Shown one piece after another: positions 7,436 through 16,366 of a stretch of 64,000 nt of DNA. Source of the DNA: Mucilaginibacter_A sp050955045 (lineage in GTDB: Bacteria > Bacteroidota > Bacteroidia > Sphingobacteriales > Sphingobacteriaceae); the NCBI GenBank assembly GCA_050955045.1, contig JBPBQV010000032.1:84692-148691 (forward strand). The letters run 5' to 3'. The translations under genes were made by a program, and so were the position numbers. Numbering within the stretch: the stretch's first letter is position 1; each line of letters begins with the position of its first letter. Under the pieces are notes generated by a model that was not told the origin of the DNA, did not search any database, and saw nothing but the letters and a program-made list of their open reading frames with translations.

Positions 7436-8938
7436 CTACAATAAAATATAACTTTCCAACTGTTCTGCAATTGAACGGTCGTTTGCCAAGCGCGGTACTT
7501 TATTTTGTCCACCTAATTTGCCTTTTTTACGCATAAAATCAATAAAAGCATTTGGTTTTAGCGGCCTGATTTTTAGCGGTTGCAATATATTTCCTTTAAT
7601 TAAATCAGCATAATAAATATTTTTCTGCTGCATTTTGGCATCTACTTTATTGCTGAATTCGATCAGATTTTCAGGTTGTTTACCAAACTCTACAAACCAT
7701 TCATGGAAAGGAAGTTCTCCCACAAGAGGATTTACCTGCGGCGCAACCGTAAATTCGGTAATTTCTAAACCTTCTTCTTGGGCAATTTGCATTAGTGCCT
7801 GTTCTACTTCTTCTCCAATTACGTGTTCGCCAAAAGCAGAAATAAAATGTTTGATGCGGCCAGTTACCAAAATTTTATACGGATTGATGGACGTAAATTT
7901 CATGGTATCACCAATGCTGTAACCCCATAAACCAGCATTTGTATTTAAAATTAAAGCATAGTTTTGATTCAGTTTAACTTCTCTTAAGCTGAGACGAACC
8001 GGTTTTTCATCAAAATAAGTTTCTGTCGGAATAAACTCGAAAAACATTCCTGCATCAGCCAAAAGCAATAAATCATTATTTTTTTGAGAATTTTGATAGG
8101 CGATAAAGCCTTCGGAAGCCGGATAAGTTTCGATAGAATCAATCGGAAAACCTACACTTTCTTCAATTTTGGCACGATAAGGCTGATAATTAACGCCGCC
8201 ATAAACAAACAGCTTGAAGTTTGGAAAGATGTCTTTAATCTTTTTTCCACCTGATTTTTCTGATAAACGATCAAAGTACATTTGGCACCAGGGTGGAATG
8301 CCGGAAATAAGCGTCATATCTTCTTTAATCGTTTCGTCAACAATTGCATCTACTTTGGCTTCCCAATCTTCAATCCGGTTGACCGCATCACTTGGCATCC
8401 GGTTTTTCAACAGATATTTGGGAACGTGGTGCGCTACAATTCCGGATAATCTTCCCAGAAAAATTCCGGCTTTGGTTTGCAGTTCCGGACTTCCCTGTAA
8501 AAAAATCATTTTTCCATCGGTAAAAGAAGCATTGCCCGTTTCGTGAATATAATTAAGTAAAGCGTTTCTGGCTGCACGAATATGTTCTGGCATCGAATCT
8601 TCAGAAATCGGAATATATTTTACACCGGAAGTTGTGCCCGAAGTTTTGGCCAGATAAAGCGGTTTGCCTGGCCAAAGTACGTTTTCTTCGCCGTGCGTTA
8701 CCCGATCTACATAAGGTTTCAGTTGCTCGTAATCACGGATGGGAACGTGTTTTTTAAAATCTTCGTAATTACGGATTTCAGCAAAATGATGATCTTTTCC
8801 GAATGCTGTTTTTGCACCTGTTTTTATCAGCTGATGAAAAATCTGATCCTGAAAATGTACCGCATTTTTCCGCAGTTTATCAATTTGTAAGGAAACCAAA
8901 AAGGCAAAAGGTTTGCTTAATGCTGCTTTTATGCCCAT
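7436..8938 (-). CDS. GH3-type acyl-acid-amido synthetase (auxin-responsive GH3 family)
   Basis: A 500-aa adenylate-forming enzyme of the GH3 family. It has the ATP-binding phrase LAKTSGTTSGVKYIPIS (about 109-125), FVYGGVNYQPY (about 245) and YPASEGF (about 272). The C-terminal lid has VTGRIKHFISAFGEHVI. In plants GH3 proteins join amino acids to jasmonate or auxin; bacterial members are widespread in Bacteroidota with unknown acyl substrate. It lies 4 bp after the membrane-protein gene at 8943 and probably forms an operon with it and the glycosyltransferase behind it. A repeat copy (8919-8933) overlaps its N-terminal codons. Confidence 0.85.
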   Translation of the reverse strand: MGIKAALSKPFAFLVSLQIDKLRKNAVHFQDQIFHQLIKTGAKTAFGKDHHFAEIRNYEDFKKHVPIRDYEQLKPYVDRVTHGEENVLWPGKPLYLAKTSGTTSGVKYIPISEDSMPEHIRAARNALLNYIHETGNASFTDGKMIFLQGSPELQTKAGIFLGRLSGIVAHHVPKYLLKNRMPSDAVNRIEDWEAKVDAIVDETIKEDMTLISGIPPWCQMYFDRLSEKSGGKKIKDIFPNFKLFVYGGVNYQPYRAKIEESVGFPIDSIETYPASEGFIAYQNSQKNNDLLLLADAGMFFEFIPTETYFDEKPVRLSLREVKLNQNYALILNTNAGLWGYSIGDTMKFTSINPYKILVTGRIKHFISAFGEHVIGEEVEQALMQIAQEEGLEITEFTVAPQVNPLVGELPFHEWFVEFGKQPENLIEFSNKVDAKMQQKNIYYADLIKGNILQPLKIRPLKPNAFIDFMRKKGKLGGQNKVPRLANDRSIAEQLESYILL

Positions 8939-8942
8939 AAAA

Positions 8943-9659
8943 TCAGTGTGTTTCGGCTACGTCATCGTCCACATCCATTCTGCTGTAAACCAGTTTCCGG
9001 TACGTAACAATCACCACAACGTTAACAAAAGGGTACAAAACCAAAATGCCTTTGCCGATGGCCATAAAACCGATGGCAATTACCAGCACCATCAGGCCCA
9101 ATAAAGCCAGCAAATGCAGCATGTGCGATTTGGTAAGCAACCTGCTTTGGCGCAAAGATTCGATCACTCCAGAATTATCATCCACAATAAAACACGCGCA
9201 AAACATGTAGCGTAAAGCGGCATATAAAATCAGCATCACTTCCAGCACTTGCACATATTGCATAATGTTTTCCGGATAATATTCAAAGCCTTTTTCGATA
9301 ACCAAGTTCAGCGTTACAATGGCAAAAGCTAGGAACAAGCAAATGGCAATAAAACTGAATACCATTTTGATTGAAGGAACCAGTTGCGAAAACTCGAACT
9401 CGTAATATTCGCTATCAATCAGTGTAAAAATCAGTTTATACAAACCTAATGTGGCGTAGGTTTGAATGATCATCAGCACTAAAAAAACCAAAAATTCGGT
9501 AACAGTATCTGAACCTACATCTACAAAAGCATTAAAAAACTGTACCACGCCCAAGGCTACGGCAGCTATTGCAGAATAAATAACGATGGTAAGAAAATTT
9601 TTTTTGGTGACATCCCATGCAGTTTTAAAAGTTTCTGCGATGGAAAACGGATGATACAT
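8943..9659 (-). CDS. multi-pass membrane protein of unknown function
   Basis: 238 aa with about six hydrophobic segments (roughly 22-45, 55-80, 95-125, 135-160, 180-200, 205-225). It starts MYHPFSIAETFKTAWDVTKKNF, an opening typical of the GDPD membrane-domain/DUF975-like class of integral proteins, and the C-terminal cytoplasmic tail is acidic (DVDDDVAE). I cannot assign a function. It sits between a glycosyltransferase gene (8 bp upstream) and the GH3 synthetase gene (4 bp downstream), so the three are probably co-expressed. Confidence 0.7.
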   Translation of the reverse strand: MYHPFSIAETFKTAWDVTKKNFLTIVIYSAIAAVALGVVQFFNAFVDVGSDTVTEFLVFLVLMIIQTYATLGLYKLIFTLIDSEYYEFEFSQLVPSIKMVFSFIAICLFLAFAIVTLNLVIEKGFEYYPENIMQYVQVLEVMLILYAALRYMFCACFIVDDNSGVIESLRQSRLLTKSHMLHLLALLGLMVLVIAIGFMAIGKGILVLYPFVNVVVIVTYRKLVYSRMDVDDDVAETH

Positions 9660-9667
9660 ATTAACGA

Positions 9668-10636
9668 TTATGGCTTGTTTAAAATTATTCTTTTCCAGAA
9701 ATCCTGCATAAAACCAAGCCCGTAAGCGGTTAGCTGAATGAATGAGGCAAATATGCTCAAAAATGCAATTTTTGCTGATTTATTCAGCATCCAGGAATGA
9801 AAAAATATTATCAAAATTAATAAGGCCAACACAAAGTTGCAAAGCTGAGCAACAGGCCAATCGAACAGGTTTGCTATTAAAGTGAAGACTAAACCTAATG
9901 TGAAAAAAGCCGGAAAAAAATGTACCGCTTTTAATCCCGAAGGAAAAAACTTATAAATATTGATGCGCGCACGGCCAAAAAAATGGATCTGTTTATAAAA
10001 CTTTAAAAAGCTAGTGCGCCGTTTATGGTAAACTTTTGCTTCGGGAATTAATCCGGTTTTAAAACCAAATTTGTGGATTCTAATGCTTAGTTCTATGTCT
10101 TCACCTAAACGTGTTATAATAAAACCACCTGTTTTTTGATAAACGTCACGAGATAAACCCATGTTAAAGCTACGCGGATGGAAATCGCCAATCCGTTTTT
10201 CGCCACCGCGGATGCCGCCGGTTGTAAATGGCGAAGTCATGGAATAACTGATGGCTTTTTGTATCGGCGTAAAAGAAATATGCGCCGCATCCGGGCCGCC
10301 GTAAGCATCCAGTTTTTGGGCGATGATCTGGCGATTAACGATTTCCAGGTAATCCGAAGGAATCAAACAGTCAGAATCAAAAATGATAAAGTAATCGCCG
10401 GTTGCTCTTTCAAAACCATAATTCCTGCTAAAACCTTGTCCGCTGTTTGGTTTTACATCATATTTTAGGTTGAGTTGATCTTTGAAATCTGCAATAACCA
10501 AAGCTGCATCTTGTGCTGATCCATCTTCAATCACCAAAACCTCAAAAGCTTTATACGTTTGCAAAACAAGCGTTTCCAAGAGTTCGCGGATCTCCTGCGG
10601 ACGATTGTAAAGCGGAATGATGATGGAAAAAAACAT
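9668..10636 (-). CDS. family 2 glycosyltransferase, membrane-associated
   Basis: 322 aa. The N-terminal GT-A domain starts FSIIIPLYNRPQEI with DxD-like FDSDCLIP (about 92) and an acceptor-site GGFIITRLGEDIELSIRI (ED motif, about 170-185). Two or three hydrophobic segments fill residues 235-310, so the enzyme probably works at the inner face of the membrane. The family transfers sugars from nucleotide donors to polysaccharide or lipid acceptors; donor and acceptor are unknown. It is the first gene of the group 9668 - 8943 - 7436. Confidence 0.85.
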   Translation of the reverse strand: MFFSIIIPLYNRPQEIRELLETLVLQTYKAFEVLVIEDGSAQDAALVIADFKDQLNLKYDVKPNSGQGFSRNYGFERATGDYFIIFDSDCLIPSDYLEIVNRQIIAQKLDAYGGPDAAHISFTPIQKAISYSMTSPFTTGGIRGGEKRIGDFHPRSFNMGLSRDVYQKTGGFIITRLGEDIELSIRIHKFGFKTGLIPEAKVYHKRRTSFLKFYKQIHFFGRARINIYKFFPSGLKAVHFFPAFFTLGLVFTLIANLFDWPVAQLCNFVLALLILIIFFHSWMLNKSAKIAFLSIFASFIQLTAYGLGFMQDFWKRIILNKP

Positions 10637-10638
10637 TA

Positions 10639-10693
10639 GATAAAAGAAGCAACGCGTTTACAGAACAGATTTTTAGGCGATAAAAACAGCATC
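10639..10693 (+). repeat. two direct copies of the interspersed repeat
   Basis: GATAAAAGAAGCAAC (10639-10653) and GATAAAAACAGCATC (10679-10693) in the same orientation, filling most of the 68-bp gap between the two glycosyltransferase genes. Confidence 0.65.
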
Positions 10694-10704
10694 AGCATTA
10701 ATTC

Positions 10705-11667
10705 TTAAATCGTTTTATCAATCTGATAATTGTTTCTTTCGGAAGAATTGCGCGAAATCATCTCGGCCACAAAACCTGTTAAAAATAACTGGGAACCTAA
10801 AAGCACAGCAACTAAAGCGATGTAAAACAAGGTGTTATCGGTAATATTCCGGTATTTTACATGATTGGCAATATCATATAGTTTAGAACCAATCAGCCAG
10901 AACACAATTCCTAAACCGGTTAAAAAACACAATGTGCCCAACGTTCCAAAAAAGTGCATTGGCCGTTTAGAAAACTTGCCGACAAAAAATATCGACAATA
11001 AATCCAGAAAACCATTGATAAAACGGCTGAAACCAAACTTGGTAACGCCGTATTTCCTGGCCCGGTGTTCTACAACTTGCTCCGTAATTTTAGTAAAACC
11101 CGCCCATTTGGCCAGCACCGGAATGTAGCGGTGCATTTCGCCATAAACTTCTATATTTTTAACAACTTCTTTGCGGTAAGCTTTTAAACCGCAGTTAAAA
11201 TCGTGCAAATTATGTATGCCCGACATGCTGCGTGTGGCTGCGTTAAAAAGTTTTGTAGGAATGGTTTTAGTAAGCGGATCATAACGTTTTGCTTTCCAGC
11301 CGGAAACCAGATCAAATTTTTCCTGCGTAATTTTTCGGTATAATTCCGGTATTTCCTCTGGAGAATCTTGCAAATCGGCATCCATCGTAATCACCACATT
11401 TCCTTTCGTAGCTTCAAACCCAACGTTCAAAGCGGCAGATTTACCATAATTTCTGCGGAATTTAATGCCTCTGATAAAAGGATTTGTTTCATACAAAGAC
11501 TTGATCACTTCCCATGAATTATCGTTGCTGCCATCATCGATCAAGATAATTTCATACGTAAACTGATGCGTTTTCATCACCTTCCTGATCCAGTCGGTCA
11601 GTTCCGGCAACGATTCTGCTTCATTAAACAAAGGCACAACTACAGAAATATCCATTCTCTTTTTCAA
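10705..11667 (-). CDS. polyprenyl-phosphate glycosyltransferase-like GT2
   Basis: 320 aa, dolichol-phosphate-mannose-synthase type. The catalytic domain has ISVVVPLFNEAESL (about 7-20), IDDGSNDNS (about 44), VITMDADLQDSPEEIP (DxD, about 92) and FNCGLKAYR (about 158). Two membrane helices lie at about 237-262 and 283-308. This architecture is that of GtrB/ArnC-like enzymes that load a sugar on undecaprenyl phosphate. It lies 42 bp after the DUF4199 gene in the same direction. Confidence 0.87.
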   Translation of the reverse strand: MKKRMDISVVVPLFNEAESLPELTDWIRKVMKTHQFTYEIILIDDGSNDNSWEVIKSLYETNPFIRGIKFRRNYGKSAALNVGFEATKGNVVITMDADLQDSPEEIPELYRKITQEKFDLVSGWKAKRYDPLTKTIPTKLFNAATRSMSGIHNLHDFNCGLKAYRKEVVKNIEVYGEMHRYIPVLAKWAGFTKITEQVVEHRARKYGVTKFGFSRFINGFLDLLSIFFVGKFSKRPMHFFGTLGTLCFLTGLGIVFWLIGSKLYDIANHVKYRNITDNTLFYIALVAVLLGSQLFLTGFVAEMISRNSSERNNYQIDKTI

Positions 11668-11685
11668 TCAGCGGTTTTGCACCGC

Positions 11686-11700
11686 CATGCTTCTTTTATC
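11686..11700 (-). repeat. copy of the interspersed repeat
   Basis: CATGCTTCTTTTATC between the DUF4199 stop codon and the glycosyltransferase start. Confidence 0.6.
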
Positions 11701-11709
11701 GTCTAAAAT

Positions 11710-12318
11710 TTATTGTTTTTTGTTGACGGGGACTGGCTGCAACAATTCGTTTTTAAACAGCGCGCCAAAAATCAGCGAAGCCAAAAACAGCAACACCACC
11801 ACAATGCCAAAACTCTGCACAAAACCCCAAACGCCTGATTTTTGCCGGTCGATATAATCTTTTCGTAAACCAGCAGTTTCTTCGTTAATGTGCTGCTGGC
11901 TAACGCCTTGTCCTTTCCGAATGGCTGCTTTTACCGATTCTATTTTATTTTGAAGGTTGATATCCGTTGCCGGTTCAATCACTTTTGAAAACAACAGAAA
12001 ACCGAAAAAAAAGATGAGATACGAAGTTAAAAACATCACAAAAATACCGGAAGCCGCCTGCCGCAAATGCCAATGACCGCCAATTTTTTCGCGAAAACGC
12101 AGACAAAGTAAAACAGCTGCAATGATTGGAATGATGTTGGTGAATATCAACGGACTAAAAGCCGTAACCCATAATGGCGTACTGATTTTCACCATCATAT
12201 AGTATGAAAATATATGCAGAGCCAGAATAATTACGCCCAGCACGCTGCCGTAAATAGCACCTTTAATCCTGATTCGCCGGTTTAAATCCTGCATTTTGTC
12301 AATTAACTTTTCAGGCAT
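11710..12318 (-). CDS. DUF4199 membrane protein
   Basis: 202 aa with four hydrophobic segments (about 20-42, 52-75, 88-110, 163-190) and a soluble stretch at about 115-160 between the third and fourth. This layout matches the Bacteroidota family DUF4199, of unknown role. The start codon overlaps the last 8 bases of the acidic protein gene upstream (12311-12318), pointing to coupled translation. It belongs to a minus-strand series running from the BatA-type gene through the dihydroorotase-like gene to this point. Confidence 0.75.
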   Translation of the reverse strand: MPEKLIDKMQDLNRRIRIKGAIYGSVLGVIILALHIFSYYMMVKISTPLWVTAFSPLIFTNIIPIIAAVLLCLRFREKIGGHWHLRQAASGIFVMFLTSYLIFFFGFLLFSKVIEPATDINLQNKIESVKAAIRKGQGVSQQHINEETAGLRKDYIDRQKSGVWGFVQSFGIVVVLLFLASLIFGALFKNELLQPVPVNKKQ

Positions 12319-12982
12319 TAAAATTCAGCATAATTTCCAGTACCGGCAGGTCAAAATCCGGTTCTACCGCGTTGTTGGCTGCTGCTTTTTTGGTTTCTTC
12401 CGAAGGTTCTGTGTCGTAAAAGAGGCACATCAGCGGATAAAAAAGTTCTTTTATTTCTTCGTCTTCCGGCATGTTGCGGGCAACGTTTCCAATTTCTTCA
12501 ATTCCGCTGTCCATCAAAATCTGGTTGGCAATTACCGGTTCATAAATGCGGTGCTCATCCTGAAACTCGTCTTCATCAACCAGCAAAAACTCGGTTAAAT
12601 AATCGCTCAGTTCCGGCTCAATGCCTTCATCTTCACACTCGTTCAAATACAACAAAACGTTCAGCATTTCGGTGCCGCGGTCTAATGTTTCTTCTTCAAT
12701 TTTCTCCCATTCCGGCGAATCCAGGTAATCTTCATCCAGCTTTTTTACATCAGCACTAAAAAAATTAACCAGCAGCAAATCAAAAAATATCTCGCGTAAA
12801 TGTTCCAATTTTGGGTTCGAGTTAAAAACCTCGTCCATCGCATTTACCTTCTGCAAAAACTTTAATTCTGATCCGAAAACAGTTAATATTTGACCTTTTA
12901 TCGGTTCTACATTGTTGGGATTTACGGGTTTAATATACTTAAACGCAGCTTCAATTGCCTTATTTATTTTGATGTCGATCAT
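12311..12982 (-). CDS. acidic cytoplasmic protein, unrecognised
   Basis: 223 aa, no signal or membrane segments, rich in Glu/Asp and Leu, probably all-helical (for example DEEIKELFYPLMCLFYD, SDYLTEFLLVDEDEFQDE). I do not recognise a family. The gene begins 1 bp before the dihydroorotase-like stop and overlaps the DUF4199 start, so it is tightly coupled on both sides. It may serve with one of these neighbours, but that is only context. Confidence 0.65.
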   Translation of the reverse strand: MIDIKINKAIEAAFKYIKPVNPNNVEPIKGQILTVFGSELKFLQKVNAMDEVFNSNPKLEHLREIFFDLLLVNFFSADVKKLDEDYLDSPEWEKIEEETLDRGTEMLNVLLYLNECEDEGIEPELSDYLTEFLLVDEDEFQDEHRIYEPVIANQILMDSGIEEIGNVARNMPEDEEIKELFYPLMCLFYDTEPSEETKKAAANNAVEPDFDLPVLEIMLNFNA

Positions 12983-12983
12983 G

Positions 12984-14240
12984 TTAAACAGCTTTATAAA
13001 TTTGATTATTGTTGATGGTGAGCAACACTTTCCCTTTCATTCCCTGACCTAAAAACGGCGAGTTGGACGATTTGGAAAAATTGTTTTCACGTGTGTAATT
13101 CCAGTTATTTTCCGGATCAAGCAAAACCAGATTTGCCATTTCTCCTTCTGCGATGAATGCTTCTTTTATGCCTAATATTTTGCGCGGATTGACGGCCATT
13201 TTCTCCACAATCAAATCCACATTTAAACCTGATTTTACAGCCAGCGAAAATGCCGTTTGCAAACCAATCATCCCAAATTCAGCCACTTCAAATTCTACTT
13301 CTTTCAGTTCAATTTCGTGTGGCGTATGCTGGGAAACAATGGCATCAATCGTTCCATCCTGCAAACCTTCCAGCAACGCGTCCACATCTTTCTTCGTGCG
13401 CAACGGCGGTTTTACTTTGTACAAACTATCGAAACCCAGCAAAGCTTCATCCGTTAACAGCAAATGATGGGCGGCCACATCACAGGTAATTTTTAAACCT
13501 TTTGCTTTGGCTTTGCGAACTTGATTAACTGCTTGTGCTGTAGAAATGGTTGTAAAATGCAACCTAGAATTGGTGTATTCAGCCAAATACAAATCGCGGG
13601 AAATCATTAATTCTTCCGCCAGTGCCGGGATTCCTTTCATGCCTAGCAACGTACTTACCACACCTTCGTGCACTTTTGCTTTGCCAGCGATAGAAATATC
13701 TTCAGGATAAGAAAAAATCAATCCTTCAAAACCTTGCGCATACAACATTGCACGTTCCATCAAACCTGCATCTTGTACCGGATTGTTTCCATCCGTAAAA
13801 GCCAATGCACCAGCTAAATACATGTCGTACATCTCAGCCAAATCTTTTCCTTCGGTCTTGTAGGAAATGGCGCCAAGCGGATAAACATTCACCAGATTTC
13901 CGCGAGATTGGTTGATCAAATATTGTACTTCGGATTTGGAATGAACCGGCGGCTGCATGTTTGGCATTAAAGCTACGCCAGTAAAACCGCCGGCTGATGC
14001 GGCCAGCGTGCCGGTTTGCATATCTTCTTTGGTTTCCAGTCCTAAATCGCCGAAATTGCAATTCAAATCAAAAAAACCGGGCGCCAAATAACAATCTTTT
14101 CCATTTATAATTTCTGCATCTGCTTGAATATCAACAGCAATTCGAACTATTTTTCCGTCTTCCACCAGAACATCCATTATTTGCATGTTAAAAACAGCAT
14201 TCGGATCAGTTAAGGTAACAGATTTAAGAAGCAGGTTCAT
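12984..14240 (-). CDS. dihydroorotase-like protein lacking metal ligands (probable pseudoenzyme)
   Basis: 418 aa, amidohydrolase fold, type I dihydroorotase family. The whole framework is there: APGFFDLN (53-60), KEDMQTGTLAASAGGFTGV (71-89), MPNMQPP, HEGVVSTLLGMKGIP, CDVAAHHLLLTDEAL and FGMIGLQTAFS. The metal ligands are not. The normal DxHxH reads DLNCN (Asn 60, Asn 62), the HxED region reads YPED (Tyr 178), the second His of HxxH reads Thr 231, and the Asp of TDHAPH reads Gln 304. It is therefore probably non-catalytic, like the structural PyrC' that holds aspartate transcarbamoylase together in Pseudomonas. An active dihydroorotase should lie elsewhere in the genome. Confidence 0.8.
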   Translation of the reverse strand: MNLLLKSVTLTDPNAVFNMQIMDVLVEDGKIVRIAVDIQADAEIINGKDCYLAPGFFDLNCNFGDLGLETKEDMQTGTLAASAGGFTGVALMPNMQPPVHSKSEVQYLINQSRGNLVNVYPLGAISYKTEGKDLAEMYDMYLAGALAFTDGNNPVQDAGLMERAMLYAQGFEGLIFSYPEDISIAGKAKVHEGVVSTLLGMKGIPALAEELMISRDLYLAEYTNSRLHFTTISTAQAVNQVRKAKAKGLKITCDVAAHHLLLTDEALLGFDSLYKVKPPLRTKKDVDALLEGLQDGTIDAIVSQHTPHEIELKEVEFEVAEFGMIGLQTAFSLAVKSGLNVDLIVEKMAVNPRKILGIKEAFIAEGEMANLVLLDPENNWNYTRENNFSKSSNSPFLGQGMKGKVLLTINNNQIYKAV

Positions 14241-14270
14241 TCGATGTTAATTTATACAAAATTGAGCCGG

Positions 14271-16325
14271 TTAAACCAGTGCAGTTGTTTTATGCTGATT
14301 CACTTTATAAAACCGGATCAGCAGCACTTCGGCAGCCAGGCAAAGCAAGGCCAAAATTAGGCAAAGTTTCCATAACTGCACGCCGGAACTTACTTCGGCA
14401 ACCGCATTCTTTAAAGATTGCTTTCCGGCTGGCAAATAAGATACTGTTTTTATGCCCCTAAAAAGTGTATGCAAATCATTCTCGGTCAGATAGTTCAGGT
14501 CGGATTCCTGTCGGTTATCATTAAAAGCAATCTGCGCCAGCAAACTGTCTTTTTTAAGCAATTGGTAATTTCCGGTTTCTTTAATCTGATCGGCCACATA
14601 AAGCTGCGTTTTCCCTTCCGCCTGACGAACATCGGGAATTAAAGAAGTTTGTCCTTTTTGCAAATGCAAAGGCTGGTCCGGATGCACATCCTGCGCAACT
14701 TCCAGCAGTTCGTTCTCGCCCAAAGTATAAAACAAAGGCGGGTTATGGCCGCTCAGCAAAGCCATCCGGAACAAAACCGGCACAAATAACGCATGGTACG
14801 GCAGGTTGCCAAACTTTTCATCCAGCGCAACGGCAAACAAATAAACTTTGCCTTTGCCGCTGCTGTAAACGCTTAAAAAAGCAGTTTTGCCCGGCAATTC
14901 CAGCAAATTGGTTTTGGTAGTACGCTGAGCAGAACTCATCGCAAAATATTTTTTAACCAAAGGCAAATCCGGCTTTTCGGGTAGCTGCTCAAAAACATCT
15001 TTAAAAAAAGTATTTTGCAGGTTAATGGAAGTAACTTTTGTGCTATCAGTTATTAATTTCTGCGGATAATCAACCTGTAAAGCTTGCAGCAAATGTTGAT
15101 AAGAACTGAGGTTTGCATCCGCCGCCGGAAAAACAACCAGCGTGCCGCCCTGCTTCACATAATTTTGCAATTGCTGCGCCAAACCGGCGGATACTTCTTT
15201 TCCATCACTAAAATAGACAACTAAGTAACGGTTTAAGGCTGAATAATTTACATTTCCTGCGGGAGAAAAATCGGCCTTAAAAAAAGCATCGGAAGCAAAA
15301 ACAGCTTTTAAAAAACGGTTGGGTGATTGATCGGCAATTTGCAAAACCGGCAAAGCCTGCTGCACCTGGAAAGTGAAGTAAAAATGGTTATCAAAAGTAA
15401 CCGGATTATCATTCAGCAGGATTTCGCCGTTTTGCCAGCCCGCTTTCAATCCCGAAAAACGCAAAGTATCATCCTGAAATTTCCCCGCTTCCAGATCATA
15501 ACTTCCTAACGCTTTTGACTGGCCGTTGATGACTAATTTTACCGGAACTTTTTCTGCCTTTTCATCGCCATAATTATGTAAACGGACAACCATTTTTTCG
15601 GCAGCATTGGGTTGATGCAAAGGCGAAATCAGCCAGGCAGAATCAACCGCAATATTGGGCAGCGGACCAGCTTTTAATTGTACGAGATGAATTTGAATAT
15701 TGCTATCTGCAGGAATACTTCTTTTACCAATGTTTTTTTGGAAATCCGAAATGACATAACTGCTTGCTGCTGCACCTTTTCGGGTATTGAATAAGCTTTG
15801 CTGCCGGTTTAAAATTTGTGCTAACGTTCTGCTTTGCGGACTGATTCTAACTTCATCCACCGCTTGGTTAAATTCGTCGTGGTTGAGAAATCGCTGCTGT
15901 TTCCCTTCAAAATCCTGTGTAATTAACTGAAAACGATCATTCAAACCATATGCAGAAGCAATTTCTTTTGCCCGGCGGCGCGCTTCATCCAGCAAAGAAC
16001 CTTCGCGGTTTAGCGTTTGCATGGAGTAAGAATTATCTACAAAAATGCTGACCAATTGCTGCTTGTTTTCGTTTTCGGTATTTTGAGAAGGAAGGAACGG
16101 ACGCGCAAAAGCTAACACTAAAAAAGCTAAAGCCAGCATCCGTGCCGCCAGAATTAAGCGGTTGCGCAAATTACTGCGCGATGACTGCTGTTTCTGCACA
16201 TCTTTTAAAAACTGGACGTTGGAAAAAAAGACTTTTTTGTACTGCCGGAAGTTAAACAGGTGAATGATGACCGGAATGGCCAGCGCAAATAAAGCAAACA
16301 AAAAACCTGGATAAAGGAATGCCAT
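14271..16325 (-). CDS. BatA-domain / VWA membrane protein
   Basis: 684 aa. The N-terminus is the aerotolerance-regulator (BatA) domain: a membrane helix (1-22, FLFALFALAIPVIIHLFNF) and a second at about 58-80. A von Willebrand-type segment follows with the MIDAS-like DNSYS (about 95-99). The rest is a long extracytoplasmic region, including a GATase1-like stretch (about 330-420, ADQSPNRFLKAVF), and a last helix at about 655-675. It is a common Bacteroidota protein of unknown exact role, presumably scaffold or sensor in the envelope. It is placed 30 bp upstream of the dihydroorotase-like gene. Confidence 0.82.
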   Translation of the reverse strand: MAFLYPGFLFALFALAIPVIIHLFNFRQYKKVFFSNVQFLKDVQKQQSSRSNLRNRLILAARMLALAFLVLAFARPFLPSQNTENENKQQLVSIFVDNSYSMQTLNREGSLLDEARRRAKEIASAYGLNDRFQLITQDFEGKQQRFLNHDEFNQAVDEVRISPQSRTLAQILNRQQSLFNTRKGAAASSYVISDFQKNIGKRSIPADSNIQIHLVQLKAGPLPNIAVDSAWLISPLHQPNAAEKMVVRLHNYGDEKAEKVPVKLVINGQSKALGSYDLEAGKFQDDTLRFSGLKAGWQNGEILLNDNPVTFDNHFYFTFQVQQALPVLQIADQSPNRFLKAVFASDAFFKADFSPAGNVNYSALNRYLVVYFSDGKEVSAGLAQQLQNYVKQGGTLVVFPAADANLSSYQHLLQALQVDYPQKLITDSTKVTSINLQNTFFKDVFEQLPEKPDLPLVKKYFAMSSAQRTTKTNLLELPGKTAFLSVYSSGKGKVYLFAVALDEKFGNLPYHALFVPVLFRMALLSGHNPPLFYTLGENELLEVAQDVHPDQPLHLQKGQTSLIPDVRQAEGKTQLYVADQIKETGNYQLLKKDSLLAQIAFNDNRQESDLNYLTENDLHTLFRGIKTVSYLPAGKQSLKNAVAEVSSGVQLWKLCLILALLCLAAEVLLIRFYKVNQHKTTALV

Positions 16326-16366
16326 AAATGTTCCAAAGATAGGTTTTTTACGGATTGATTAACTTA

